Assembly (NCBI RefSeq): GCF_000315055.1
Contig: NZ_BAER01000120.1
Coordinates: 1 to 38,200, forward strand
DNA from: Paraglaciecola polaris LMG 21857
Lineage (GTDB): Bacteria; Pseudomonadota; Gammaproteobacteria; Enterobacterales; Alteromonadaceae
Length of the DNA stretch: 38,200 nucleotides
Reading direction: 5' to 3'
Shown: positions 31,671 through 38,200 of the stretch, one piece after another
Layout: each line of letters begins with the position of its first letter
How positions within the stretch are numbered: position 1 is the first letter of the stretch
The notes under the pieces: generated by a model
What the model was told of the DNA's origin: nothing
Databases searched by the model: none
Seen by the model: the letters and a program-made list of their open reading frames with translations, nothing else
Made by a program: the position numbers and the translations under genes

Positions 31671-32588
31671 CTACTGTTCGCTAACGGAGGCACCCTTAAA
31701 ATCAATCGCAACCGCGTTATGGGCATGTAAGCTCTCTTGATGTTCAACTTTAAACCAGTAATCGAGCACGTCTTTTTTGATTTCAAAGGCGTGTTTTAAG
31801 CGTCTTGCGGCGTCTTCACAAAACATTAAGTTTTGCGCATTCAACTTAGCAAACGCTTGTTCATCTTCCCTTTTCACGGCGGTTTGCACTGGCGTACCAA
31901 TGACAGCTTCAAGTTCTGCTATCAACTGAGGAAGGTTGGGCAGCTCTTCACCATCGATTGTCAGCTTAATATAAGCATATGAGCGTTGACTATGGGGGGT
32001 AGCCACAGCGCCATGTTGTGACGTTATCCATTGAGTTAGCTCGCTTTTGACGATCGTGTCGTCAGTGAAACGCTCAGATATCGCATCACTCACAGCCTGT
32101 TGTGATAACGCCGACGAGCATGGGCAAGTACTAGAATAGGGTATGGTCAAAGACAACACAGTAAGCATTTTCTCGTTTACTTGCTGTTTAGCTATTGAAA
32201 TAGGGTAGCTTTGATAGCCAAACTCGTTACTCAACAGTGCTTTTTTATGAAGTGTCAGCTCAAAGTCTACGCTTATCTTCGCGCATTGGCTCAACCCTTC
32301 CTGAGAAGCAATTAACTCATTCAGTAACCTTGTCAGTGAGGCACCGCTTAGTAATTCCACACCTAGAATATCATTCAACTTAATAAATAAGCGTGACATA
32401 TGAATGCCTTTCGCATCGCTTTTATCTAAGCTTACAAAAATATCTGTTTTAGCGCTTACATAAGCGGTGACATGACTTGCCAAAGGTACTTGAATAGGCA
32501 CCGCAATGCCTTCCATACCCACCCACTTCAAAGGCGCCGCAGTCAAAGCGTTTGCGCTGGATGTAACATCCGGTAAATTTGCACTCAT
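31671..32588 (-). CDS. folE2: GTP cyclohydrolase IB (FolE2), zinc-independent paralogue
   Basis: This 305-residue protein is a FolE2-type GTP cyclohydrolase, which makes 7,8-dihydroneopterin triphosphate for folate. It can use Mn or Fe where the ordinary FolE needs zinc. The catalytic Cys is in SSTCPCSSALS near 155-165. The N-terminal motif PLKWVGMEGIAVPIQV and ARRLKHAFE near 259-267 fit the family. It ends the minus-strand zinc run, 91 bases after DUF1826. The gap shows no Zur-like box of its own, so read-through from zrgA is likely. Placement in a Zur regulon is a well-known way to keep folate synthesis going during zinc shortage. Confidence 0.9.
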   Translation of the reverse strand: MSANLPDVTSSANALTAAPLKWVGMEGIAVPIQVPLASHVTAYVSAKTDIFVSLDKSDAKGIHMSRLFIKLNDILGVELLSGASLTRLLNELIASQEGLSQCAKISVDFELTLHKKALLSNEFGYQSYPISIAKQQVNEKMLTVLSLTIPYSSTCPCSSALSQQAVSDAISERFTDDTIVKSELTQWITSQHGAVATPHSQRSYAYIKLTIDGEELPNLPQLIAELEAVIGTPVQTAVKREDEQAFAKLNAQNLMFCEDAARRLKHAFEIKKDVLDYWFKVEHQESLHAHNAVAIDFKGASVSEQ

Positions 32589-32679
32589 ATAGTAAACAAG
32601 CCCCGCTGTGAATAAAGAATGGATGATGTAGTGTTGCTTAATAGTTCGGCTATTTGCCCGAAGAAGGTTAAATGTTTAC

Positions 32680-33378
32680 TCACGATATAAAGTCCAATGT
32701 CAGCAACAGTCTTTTTTCGTTGGCGCTATTAGGAGGAGAACGATGCACCAGACCTGCCCCCTCATTTTCAAACCAGCCTTCGCCTTTAAGCAGTGCCACG
32801 TCGCCACTGGTCATAGCTTGAATAGACCTGTCATCAACATAAATACCCGATTGATCATCGCTTAAGCCGTTATTACCCGTACCCAACTTAGTACGATCAA
32901 CTGCTTCATTCGTAAGCCACTGTGTACCAGGTCCACAAAAAGAAGTGACTAAACGACACGGAACCCAATCCACATGAAAGCGTGGGCACATGGCTTGTTC
33001 TAGCACTTTTAGACGTAGTCCAGCGCGTTTCAGGTCAAACAAACAACAAAACATATCGACAAGTGACCCGATGTTTTCAATCAGGTCGCCATTAAACCCA
33101 AGAGGCGCTAAGGCCATGCTTAGGTCATCGCTAATGGAACTTGCTATAATCGCTTTTTCAACATTAAGACGCGGATTTTGTTCTATGCACTGCGCTATGT
33201 GCTCGAGTAAATCTTTTGATAGCGTGCGCTGCCATATCACAAGGTTGTTCTGTTCTTGGTAAATATCCGGTAATACACTGCAACTATCACCTAAGGAGTA
33301 ATTCACGCTATCTGCTGAGCGGTTATCACCATGATCAATGATTTGCTCTGGAGATCGCACCACTGCTACTAAGCTCAT
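32680..33378 (-). CDS. DUF1826 family protein
   Basis: This 232-residue protein belongs to DUF1826, a family that often sits beside COG0523 GTPases in zinc-regulated loci (family knowledge). The start at 33378 is chosen because ATGA overlaps the GTPase stop; the longer frame extends into that gene. Visible candidate metal or catalytic residues are [17 protein letters not shown] near 131-147 (His-x-Asp flanked by two Cys) and [10 protein letters not shown] near 206-215. His-x-Asp followed by a distant His and Arg recalls cupin or 2-oxoglutarate-oxygenase geometry, but this is speculative. No signal peptide, so it is cytosolic. The function is unknown. Confidence 0.8.
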   Translation of the reverse strand: MSLVAVVRSPEQIIDHGDNRSADSVNYSLGDSCSVLPDIYQEQNNLVIWQRTLSKDLLEHIAQCIEQNPRLNVEKAIIASSISDDLSMALAPLGFNGDLIENIGSLVDMFCCLFDLKRAGLRLKVLEQAMCPRFHVDWVPCRLVTSFCGPGTQWLTNEAVDRTKLGTGNNGLSDDQSGIYVDDRSIQAMTSGDVALLKGEGWFENEGAGLVHRSPPNSANEKRLLLTLDFIS

Positions 33379-34592
33379 CCTTCTTCCTCCCATGCTGGGA
33401 ACGGATCAGGCAAGGTTTTCCAGTAAGCCTTGCCTTGTAATAATGCTTCATCGTCCAGCAGGCATTCATCTAGGACTTTTCTAATCGCGGCTTCTTGTAA
33501 ATTCTGACCAATAAACACCAACTCTTGGCGCATATCGCCAAAGGGTTCTTGCCATAGTGCATTAATCGATTGCAGATATTCTTCGTCTGTCGGCCATTGC
33601 TCTTTCGGCACGGCTTGCCAGAACAAACCACCAAAACCATAGCGTGCTATACCACCAGCTTGATTCCAAAGGCCTGCAAACTGAGGACGTGTTGCTAGCC
33701 AAAAATAGCCTTTAGAGCGCAACAACCTGCCAAAACCTTTGGTGTTGTGAACAAAGTTGTAAAACTTCTCTGGGTGAAATGGTCGTCTCGCTGAGTAACT
33801 AAAACTTTGAATGCCGTACTCTTGTGTTTCGGGGTTATGCTCGCCGCGCATTTCTTTTAGCCAGCCCGGTGCCTGTTGGGCTTGCTCAAAATCAAATAGC
33901 CCGGTGCCTATGATGTCTTCTATTTTGACCTGCCCATGATGGATAGGAACAATACGTGCGTGCGTATTGAGGTTTTTTAAGATTGCCGTTAACCGCTCTA
34001 TTTCAGCGCTATCCACTAAGTCCACTTTTGAAATGAGCAGCACATCTGCGAATTCAACTTGCTCGATAAGTAAGTCAGCGACACTACGTTCATCCTCTTC
34101 GCCTAGGTTTTCGTCAGTTTCGGTTAGGTACTTGGCTTCATCGAAATCTTTAAGAAAATTAACCCCATCGACCACAGTCACCATAGTGTCGAGGGTGGCA
34201 ATATCAGATAGTGAAATGCCGTCTTCATCGGCAAAGGTAAAGGTTTCGGCCACGGGCAAAGGCTCTGAAATACCCGTTGATTCAATCACCAGATAGTCGA
34301 ACTGCCCTGTACTGGCCAATTTACCGACTTCAATAAGCAGGTCTTCTCTGAGGGTGCAACAAATACAGCCGTTGCTCATCTCCACCAGCTTCTCATCCTT
34401 ATGATTAAGCGAAATGTCATTTTTAAGTAACGCACCATCAATATTAATTTCGCTCATATCATTCACAATCACCGCTACCTTTTTGCCTTGGCGATTATTA
34501 AGAATATGGCTTAACACTGTGGTTTTACCTGCTCCTAGGAACCCAGAAAGCACGGTAACGGGTAGTCTGTTCTTTGGCATTGGATTTAGCAT
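33375..34592 (-). CDS. zigA: COG0523 GTPase, zinc metallochaperone (ZigA-like)
   Basis: This 405-residue P-loop GTPase of the COG0523/CobW family has Walker [18 protein letters not shown] near 15-31. The metal motif [10 protein letters not shown] near 75-84 is the CxCC signature. ESTGISEP lies near 105-112 and SKVDLVDS near 189-196 is the guanine-specificity loop. The C-terminal CobW_C domain contains [13 protein letters not shown] near 270-282. The zinc-responsive branch (ZigA/ZagA/YeiR) is favoured over cobalt or nitrile hydratase branches by the Zur, ZrgA and FolE2 neighbours. AGGA lies ten bases before the ATG. It follows merC after five bases and overlaps DUF1826. It likely hands zinc to client enzymes when the metal is scarce. 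Confidence 0.88.
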   Translation of the reverse strand: MLNPMPKNRLPVTVLSGFLGAGKTTVLSHILNNRQGKKVAVIVNDMSEINIDGALLKNDISLNHKDEKLVEMSNGCICCTLREDLLIEVGKLASTGQFDYLVIESTGISEPLPVAETFTFADEDGISLSDIATLDTMVTVVDGVNFLKDFDEAKYLTETDENLGEEDERSVADLLIEQVEFADVLLISKVDLVDSAEIERLTAILKNLNTHARIVPIHHGQVKIEDIIGTGLFDFEQAQQAPGWLKEMRGEHNPETQEYGIQSFSYSARRPFHPEKFYNFVHNTKGFGRLLRSKGYFWLATRPQFAGLWNQAGGIARYGFGGLFWQAVPKEQWPTDEEYLQSINALWQEPFGDMRQELVFIGQNLQEAAIRKVLDECLLDDEALLQGKAYWKTLPDPFPAWEEEG

Positions 34593-34597
34593 TAATA

Positions 34598-35008
34598 TTA
34601 GTCCTGTTCGTGTATTTCTATATTCACGCCTTGGCGACGTAAGCGATAGTTAAGAAAATGCCCGTAGGCGATAATGCTGGTGCCTAGCACCGTTAAAGCG
34701 ACTTCACCGTATTTACCTAATATGACGTGCCCTAAAAATGTGGTGACGATCAGTATTGATAAGCCCACTAAGCCGATGAATAACACTCGGTAGCTGCGAT
34801 GATGCAGGTACCCAATCACCAGTGCGATAATGCTGATTGGCACCACTGCCACCAGCAACATACGATGAAAAAGCTCATCGTTGAACACGAGTAAGCCCGC
34901 AAAAGGCGGCAATAAAATCAATACAATTGACAGAAAAAGGCAGTGAACAACGCATAATAACGATAGCCCCACGGCTGCTTTATCACTCATTAGCTGGAAC
35001 TTAGTCAT
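34598..35008 (-). CDS. MerC-domain membrane protein
   Basis: This 136-residue integral membrane protein has four hydrophobic segments (about 12-33, 47-67, 74-94 and 100-118) and a Cys-Val-Val-His-Cys pattern (CVVHCL) near 19-24 in the first. This is the MerC layout, where paired Cys carry a metal through the inner membrane. The C-terminus ([16 protein letters not shown]) is charged and probably cytosolic. Mercury resistance is not indicated by any neighbour. Here it sits between zur and the zinc GTPase, seven bases from the former and five from the latter, so a role in zinc handling or transport is more likely. Confidence 0.8.
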   Translation of the reverse strand: MTKFQLMSDKAAVGLSLLCVVHCLFLSIVLILLPPFAGLLVFNDELFHRMLLVAVVPISIIALVIGYLHHRSYRVLFIGLVGLSILIVTTFLGHVILGKYGEVALTVLGTSIIAYGHFLNYRLRRQGVNIEIHEQD

Positions 35009-35015
35009 GACGGTC

Positions 35016-35498
35016 TCAAGAAAGGTTTTTATGAAAGGTCGATTGGCATTTTATGCACAAACTATAAAGCTCTATTTGCGAACCCACGGACGAAAAATCA
35101 GCACTATTAGCATGATGAGTAAGGGCTTGAATGACCTCTGGGTCGACCTCAACTTCTTCGATGTGCTGACATGATTTACAAATCATAAAAAGTGGCGGAT
35201 GTTCTTCACAAGCCCCAAATGTATGATTACAAATAATGTATTTGTTAATGGATTGCAGGCGATGCACGAGACGAATAGATTCTAAAAAATCTAATACGCG
35301 ATATACCGACATCGTTTTGATGTCACACGCAAGTAGCATGTTGTAGTGATCCGTTAATTCGTACGCAGACATTGGCGTACTCACGTCAAGTAGCACCTCT
35401 AGCATATGCTGGCGTGTTTCGGTCAGCTTACTACCGGCTTTTTCGCACACGCCTCTGGCAATTTCGATAAAGTCATTTGTGCATTCAGGAGACATCAT
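35016..35498 (-). CDS. zur: Fur-family repressor, likely Zur
   Basis: This is a Fur-type regulator of about 160 residues. The N-terminal winged helix contains LTETRQHMLEVLLD and AYELTDHYNML, then KTMSVYRVLDFLESIRLVHRLQSINKYI, with the recognition helix in the last stretch. Metal ligands are visible: CKSCQH and CIKCQ form the structural Cys4 site, and the His/Glu residues in FGACEEHPPLF are candidate regulatory ligands. Zur is preferred over Fur because of the zinc genes around it. The ATG overlaps the zrgA stop (TGATG); two GTG codons upstream are alternatives. Repressing its own operon and the two divergent neighbours when zinc is sufficient is inferred from the boxes at 29726 and 36356-36401. 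Confidence 0.85.
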   Translation of the reverse strand: MMSPECTNDFIEIARGVCEKAGSKLTETRQHMLEVLLDVSTPMSAYELTDHYNMLLACDIKTMSVYRVLDFLESIRLVHRLQSINKYIICNHTFGACEEHPPLFMICKSCQHIEEVEVDPEVIQALTHHANSADFSSVGSQIELYSLCIKCQSTFHKNLS

Positions 35499-36106
35499 CA
35501 CCACGCTAGATAAGGACTAGCAGGCGTCAGCTGTGCCATCCCTTGACCTTCATTCGTAATCCATTGTGCCCGAATGCTGCTTAACGACATCAGCCCTTCA
35601 AACAAAGTGACAGACAGATTTGTTACATGCGAAGCACAAACAAAATGGTATTCAGCCTCGACATCTTCGTGTGATACCTCGTCATGCTCGCCATGCTTAT
35701 TTTGCCCACGTTTGTGCTGCCCGAGCGTATGTTTTCCGAGCTTACTTGTCCTGAGATTGAACGTTTCGTTATTCGCTTCGTGGTGATTGAGCTTTTTATT
35801 ATGAGTACTCTGGTCTAACAGTAAGGAATGCGTCACCTCGGCTAACGTGCAGCTGGGGTCAAATTTGATTATTGCGTTATTGGCTTCCAACCTTTTGGCG
35901 AAAAGCTGAACGGTCTTTTGCTGCGCTTCGTTTTCTGGTGCATGCTCAAAACCCAGCACATCAGCAGCGGGCAAAATAAACTGTACATGCCAGTTATTAT
36001 CTTCTTGCGCGATAACCATCTGCCCCTGACCGTGCACATGCTCTTGTGCTGCGACGATATGCCAACAGCCGATGAGCCCAGTTAAGAACAACACTTTTTT
36101 TATCAT
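35498..36106 (-). CDS. zrgA: ZrgA-type periplasmic zinc-binding protein (DUF2796)
   Basis: This 202-residue exported protein has a signal peptide (KKVLFLTGLIGCWHIVAA, cleaved near 20). The mature start QEHVHGQGQMVIAQEDNNWHVQFILPAADVLGFEHAP is the ZrgA/DUF2796 signature. A low-complexity insert over about 101-147 holds many His residues with repeated GKH/GQH/NKH/GEH steps (KLGKHTLGQHKRGQNKHGEH), a likely zinc-collecting loop. Two later Cys (SCTLAEV, FVCASH) may pair. In Vibrio, ZrgA is Zur-repressed and takes part in zinc uptake with an ABC pair. GGAG precedes the ATG by eight bases. It heads a run of six minus-strand genes. The Zur boxes are about 250 bases upstream. Confidence 0.87.
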   Translation of the reverse strand: MIKKVLFLTGLIGCWHIVAAQEHVHGQGQMVIAQEDNNWHVQFILPAADVLGFEHAPENEAQQKTVQLFAKRLEANNAIIKFDPSCTLAEVTHSLLLDQSTHNKKLNHHEANNETFNLRTSKLGKHTLGQHKRGQNKHGEHDEVSHEDVEAEYHFVCASHVTNLSVTLFEGLMSLSSIRAQWITNEGQGMAQLTPASPYLAW

Positions 36107-36355
36107 TGTTTTGCTCCGTGTTTAAAGCGATGCGAATAACGCAATTTCCAATACGCCTGTAAAGGCTCATTAAGCCAGTGCCCATGGCTCGTTTTAGAAT
36201 GTTTACACCTCAATTGGCGCATTTAAATTAGCGCTTTGTGCCGGCTACACAAACCGCTTAGCCATACATAGGTAAATCCCCAAAATAACCCGTAACAAGC
36301 GCTCAAAAGATAGCTACCCATTCATTTGAAGATTAATCAATCGCCCTTCCATTTG
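36107..36355. other. leader between zrgA and the Zur-like boxes
   Basis: These 249 bases separate zrgA from the paired boxes. No supported gene is present; an open frame at 35997-36185 on the minus strand overlaps zrgA in another frame and lacks coding character. No third box is obvious near zrgA, so its transcript may have a long leader or a promoter not recognised here. Confidence 0.4.
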
Positions 36356-36368
36356 GTTACAATATAAC
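36356..36368. promoter_or_regulatory. Zur-like box, distal
   Basis: GTTACAATATAAC fits GTTA-N5-TAAC, with a second TAAC five bases further on. It is 49 bases before the TonB receptor start and is the box nearer zrgA. It resembles the perfect box at 29726-29737. Confidence 0.55.
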
Positions 36369-36383
36369 ATAACATTAAATTAA

Positions 36384-36401
36384 TGATACATTATAACATC
36401 A
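36384..36401. promoter_or_regulatory. Zur-like box, proximal
   Basis: TGATACATTATAACATCA has palindromic TGAT/ATCA ends and a TTATAA centre, and shares TTATAACAT with the box at 29726. It ends 15 bases before the TonB receptor start, so binding would block initiation. Confidence 0.55.
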
Positions 36402-36416
36402 CACAGGAAAAACAAA

Positions 36417-38200
36417 ATGAATAGGATATCTCCGCTAGCTGCGTTGATGAGTGTGCTTTTACCCGCCAGTGTATTAGCGCAAACCATAGAGGGCACAGTC
36501 GTTAACAACAATGGGCGAGCAGTTGCGGGCGCCACGATTGAAGTAGAGGGTGTTGGCGCTGAAACCACAACCGACAAAGCAGGACGTTTTGTTTTCAGTA
36601 ATTTAAGCGTTGGCAAACAAGAGCTGCATATTTCGTCCTCTGGTTTCGCCCACTTACATCAAGATATTTCCGTACCTGAACAAGGCGTAAAACAAATTGA
36701 ATTCACGTTACAACGCTCGCCTATCGAGGTCATCGACGTTTACGCGACGCCTATTCACATGTCAGTGATGGAGTCAGCATCGCCCGTTAGTGTTCTTTCA
36801 GGGGAAACCTTGCGTCGTCAGCAGGCATCAACCTTAGGTGACAGTTTGGAAAAACTGCCTGGGGTGCAATCAAACTTTCACGGTGGGGTGGCTAGCACAC
36901 CGATCATCCGCGGGTTAAGTGGCCCTCGTGTTCTCATTTCGCAAAATGGTTTGGACGTCAGCGATGTATCAAGAGTTGGTCCCGACCACTCAGTAGCCAG
37001 CGAAGCCTCTACTGCTCAGCAAATAGAAGTGCTACGTGGCCCTGCCACCTTGTTTTACGGCAGTGGCGCAGTGGGCGGAGTAGTCAATGTGGTAGACGGA
37101 CGTGTGCCTACTGACAACACAACTCGGGGTGAATGGTTGCTCGAAACCAGCTCGGTGGATGACAAAAAGCTTGGCTCTTTCAACCTCACCACTGGCTATG
37201 AATCTTTCGGGTTTTACGCCGACGGATACTGGCGCGAATCGAATGATTATGACGTTCCTGTTGCACCAGACGCCGACTCAGATGAACCGCAAGAGCACGT
37301 GGTTAAAAACAGCTCAGAAAAATCCGATGGCGTTACCTTAGGCGCCAGTTACTTATTTGATAGCGGTTATGTGGGCCTTGCCATTGAGCAGTTTAATCGT
37401 GAATACGGCATTCCTGGCCATTCCCACGGAGGCGGCGAAGGCGAAGAGGAAAACGTTTACGCAGACTTAGAGCAAACCCGCATTCAGCTGTTAGGTGAAT
37501 TAAATCTTGATAACCCGTGGATCAATAAAATTAACTTGCGCGTTGGCTTCACCGACTATGAGCACGCTGAAATAGAAGAAGGCGCTGTTGGCACCTTGTT
37601 TGAAAACGAAACTCATGAAATCAAGCTCGACTTCATCCACAACCCCATCGCAGATTGGAATGGTGGTATCAGTTTCCACTACAAAAATAGTGATGTCGCT
37701 GCCCAAGGCGAAGAGGCATTCACACCGCCGTCTGAGGCGCAAACTATTGCATTAGCCATCATGGAAGAAAGGCACTTTGGTGATGTGTTACTGCAATTTG
37801 GTGCCCGTATTGAACGTGTCACCATTGATGCCAACAACGTATTGCTACCCATGCTTGATGCTCACGGCCACGACGAAGCAGAAGAAGTGGTGGATGATCA
37901 CGACCATGACCACGATCATGAGGAAGAAGCCTCAGTCACTCGCGTTTTTGAACTAGATCACGAATTTACCCCAGTGAGCTTATCTGCCGGATTAGTCTGG
38001 GACTTCACTCCAGGTTATAACTTAGGGCTGTCTATTTCACGTTCTGAGCGTGCTCCCTCTGCAGCTGAATTACTCTCGTTTGGCGCACATATTGGTACAG
38101 GCACTTACGAAGTAGGCGCTCTATTCGCATTACATGACGACGGCTCGAGCATCGGTCTTACAACCAAAAATATCGATTTAGAAACCGCTAATAATATCGA
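36417..38200 (+). CDS. TonB-dependent receptor, probable zinc receptor (3' end outside window)
   Basis: The frame starts at ATG 36417 (AGGAAA seven bases before it) and is open to the window's edge, 594 codons. A signal peptide ends near residue 21 (PASVLAQ). Residues 22-105 look like a carboxypeptidase-regulatory-type beta domain (GTVVNNNGRAVAGATIEVEG, KAGRFVFSNL). The plug domain follows with GDSLEKLPGVQSNFHGG, TPIIRGLSGPRVLISQNG and VEVLRGPATLFYGSGAVGG-like residues near 150-225. The barrel contains two His/Asp/Glu-rich loops, near 334 (HSHGGGEGEEEN) and near 481-503 (HGHDEAEEVVDDHDHDHDHE). Such loops suit zinc capture at the surface, as in Neisseria ZnuD. Divergence from zrgA and two Zur-like boxes support zinc. 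The ligand has not been shown. Confidence 0.85.
   Translation, partial: MNRISPLAALMSVLLPASVLAQTIEGTVVNNNGRAVAGATIEVEGVGAETTTDKAGRFVFSNLSVGKQELHISSSGFAHLHQDISVPEQGVKQIEFTLQRSPIEVIDVYATPIHMSVMESASPVSVLSGETLRRQQASTLGDSLEKLPGVQSNFHGGVASTPIIRGLSGPRVLISQNGLDVSDVSRVGPDHSVASEASTAQQIEVLRGPATLFYGSGAVGGVVNVVDGRVPTDNTTRGEWLLETSSVDDKKLGSFNLTTGYESFGFYADGYWRESNDYDVPVAPDADSDEPQEHVVKNSSEKSDGVTLGASYLFDSGYVGLAIEQFNREYGIPGHSHGGGEGEEENVYADLEQTRIQLLGELNLDNPWINKINLRVGFTDYEHAEIEEGAVGTLFENETHEIKLDFIHNPIADWNGGISFHYKNSDVAAQGEEAFTPPSEAQTIALAIMEERHFGDVLLQFGARIERVTIDANNVLLPMLDAHGHDEAEEVVDDHDHDHDHEEEASVTRVFELDHEFTPVSLSAGLVWDFTPGYNLGLSISRSERAPSAAELLSFGAHIGTGTYEVGALFALHDDGSSIGLTTKNIDLETANNI

Noticed and set aside
34598-35008. 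Mercury resistance operon member
   Set aside because: MerC-type layout is present, but no merR, merT, merP or merA lies nearby; all neighbours point to zinc.
35997-36185. Open frame of 62 codons on the minus strand over the zrgA start
   Set aside because: It overlaps the zrgA signal-peptide region in another frame and has the Arg/Ser-rich make-up of a shadow frame; no ribosome site.

Overview
The window looks like a chromosome segment of a marine gammaproteobacterium, most likely in the Alteromonadales (Glaciecola/Paraglaciecola/Alteromonas-like). This is inferred from gene content, moderate GC and marine-type zinc and terpenoid gene sets; no marker gene fixes the species.

Region 1 (1 to about 13,250) is accessory DNA, AT-rich and gene-sparse. 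It holds a secreted HNH-nuclease lipoprotein, an unrecognised 304-residue helical protein, and an intact HipB/HipA pair behind three evenly spaced operators. Next come a 42-bp near-perfect palindrome and a three-gene translationally coupled recombinase operon (185, 480 and 1019 aa) on the minus strand that resembles the Gamma-Mobile-Trio (GmtX/GmtY/GmtZ) modules. Then follow a long stretch with little coding evidence, a frameshifted gene, a decayed tRNA-Arg-like sequence, an Xre/RES toxin-antitoxin pair, and the remains of a second hipBA operon (hipB with two internal stops, hipA cut after about 92 residues). Together this reads as a mobile island plus a decay scar at its edge.

Region 2 (13,315 to about 27,600) is a catabolic block. 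A minus-strand run, atuD - nitronate monooxygenase-like - atuC - atuE - atuF - atuA - SDR - acyl-CoA synthetase, matches the acyclic terpene (citronellol/geraniol) utilisation pathway: citronellyl-CoA dehydrogenase, the two geranyl-CoA carboxylase subunits and isohexenylglutaconyl-CoA hydratase, with supporting enzymes. A divergent GlxA-type AraC regulator faces atuD across a short promoter region. A metallo-beta-lactamase-fold hydrolase and an FMN-dependent reductase follow.

Region 3 (27,700 to 38,200) is a zinc-limitation island. A MacB/FtsX-type ABC pair is divergent from two DUF3299 proteins that flank a small His-containing exported protein. Convergent to these is a likely six-gene unit: zrgA, zur, merC-like, zigA-like COG0523 GTPase, DUF1826, folE2. 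A TonB-dependent receptor with His/Asp-rich loops diverges from zrgA and runs off the window. Palindromic AT-rich Zur-like boxes lie in both divergent promoter regions (29,726-29,737; 36,356-36,401). The probable logic is that zinc starvation releases Zur. The receptor and ZrgA/ABC components then bring in zinc, the GTPase reallocates it, and FolE2 replaces the zinc-dependent GTP cyclohydrolase.
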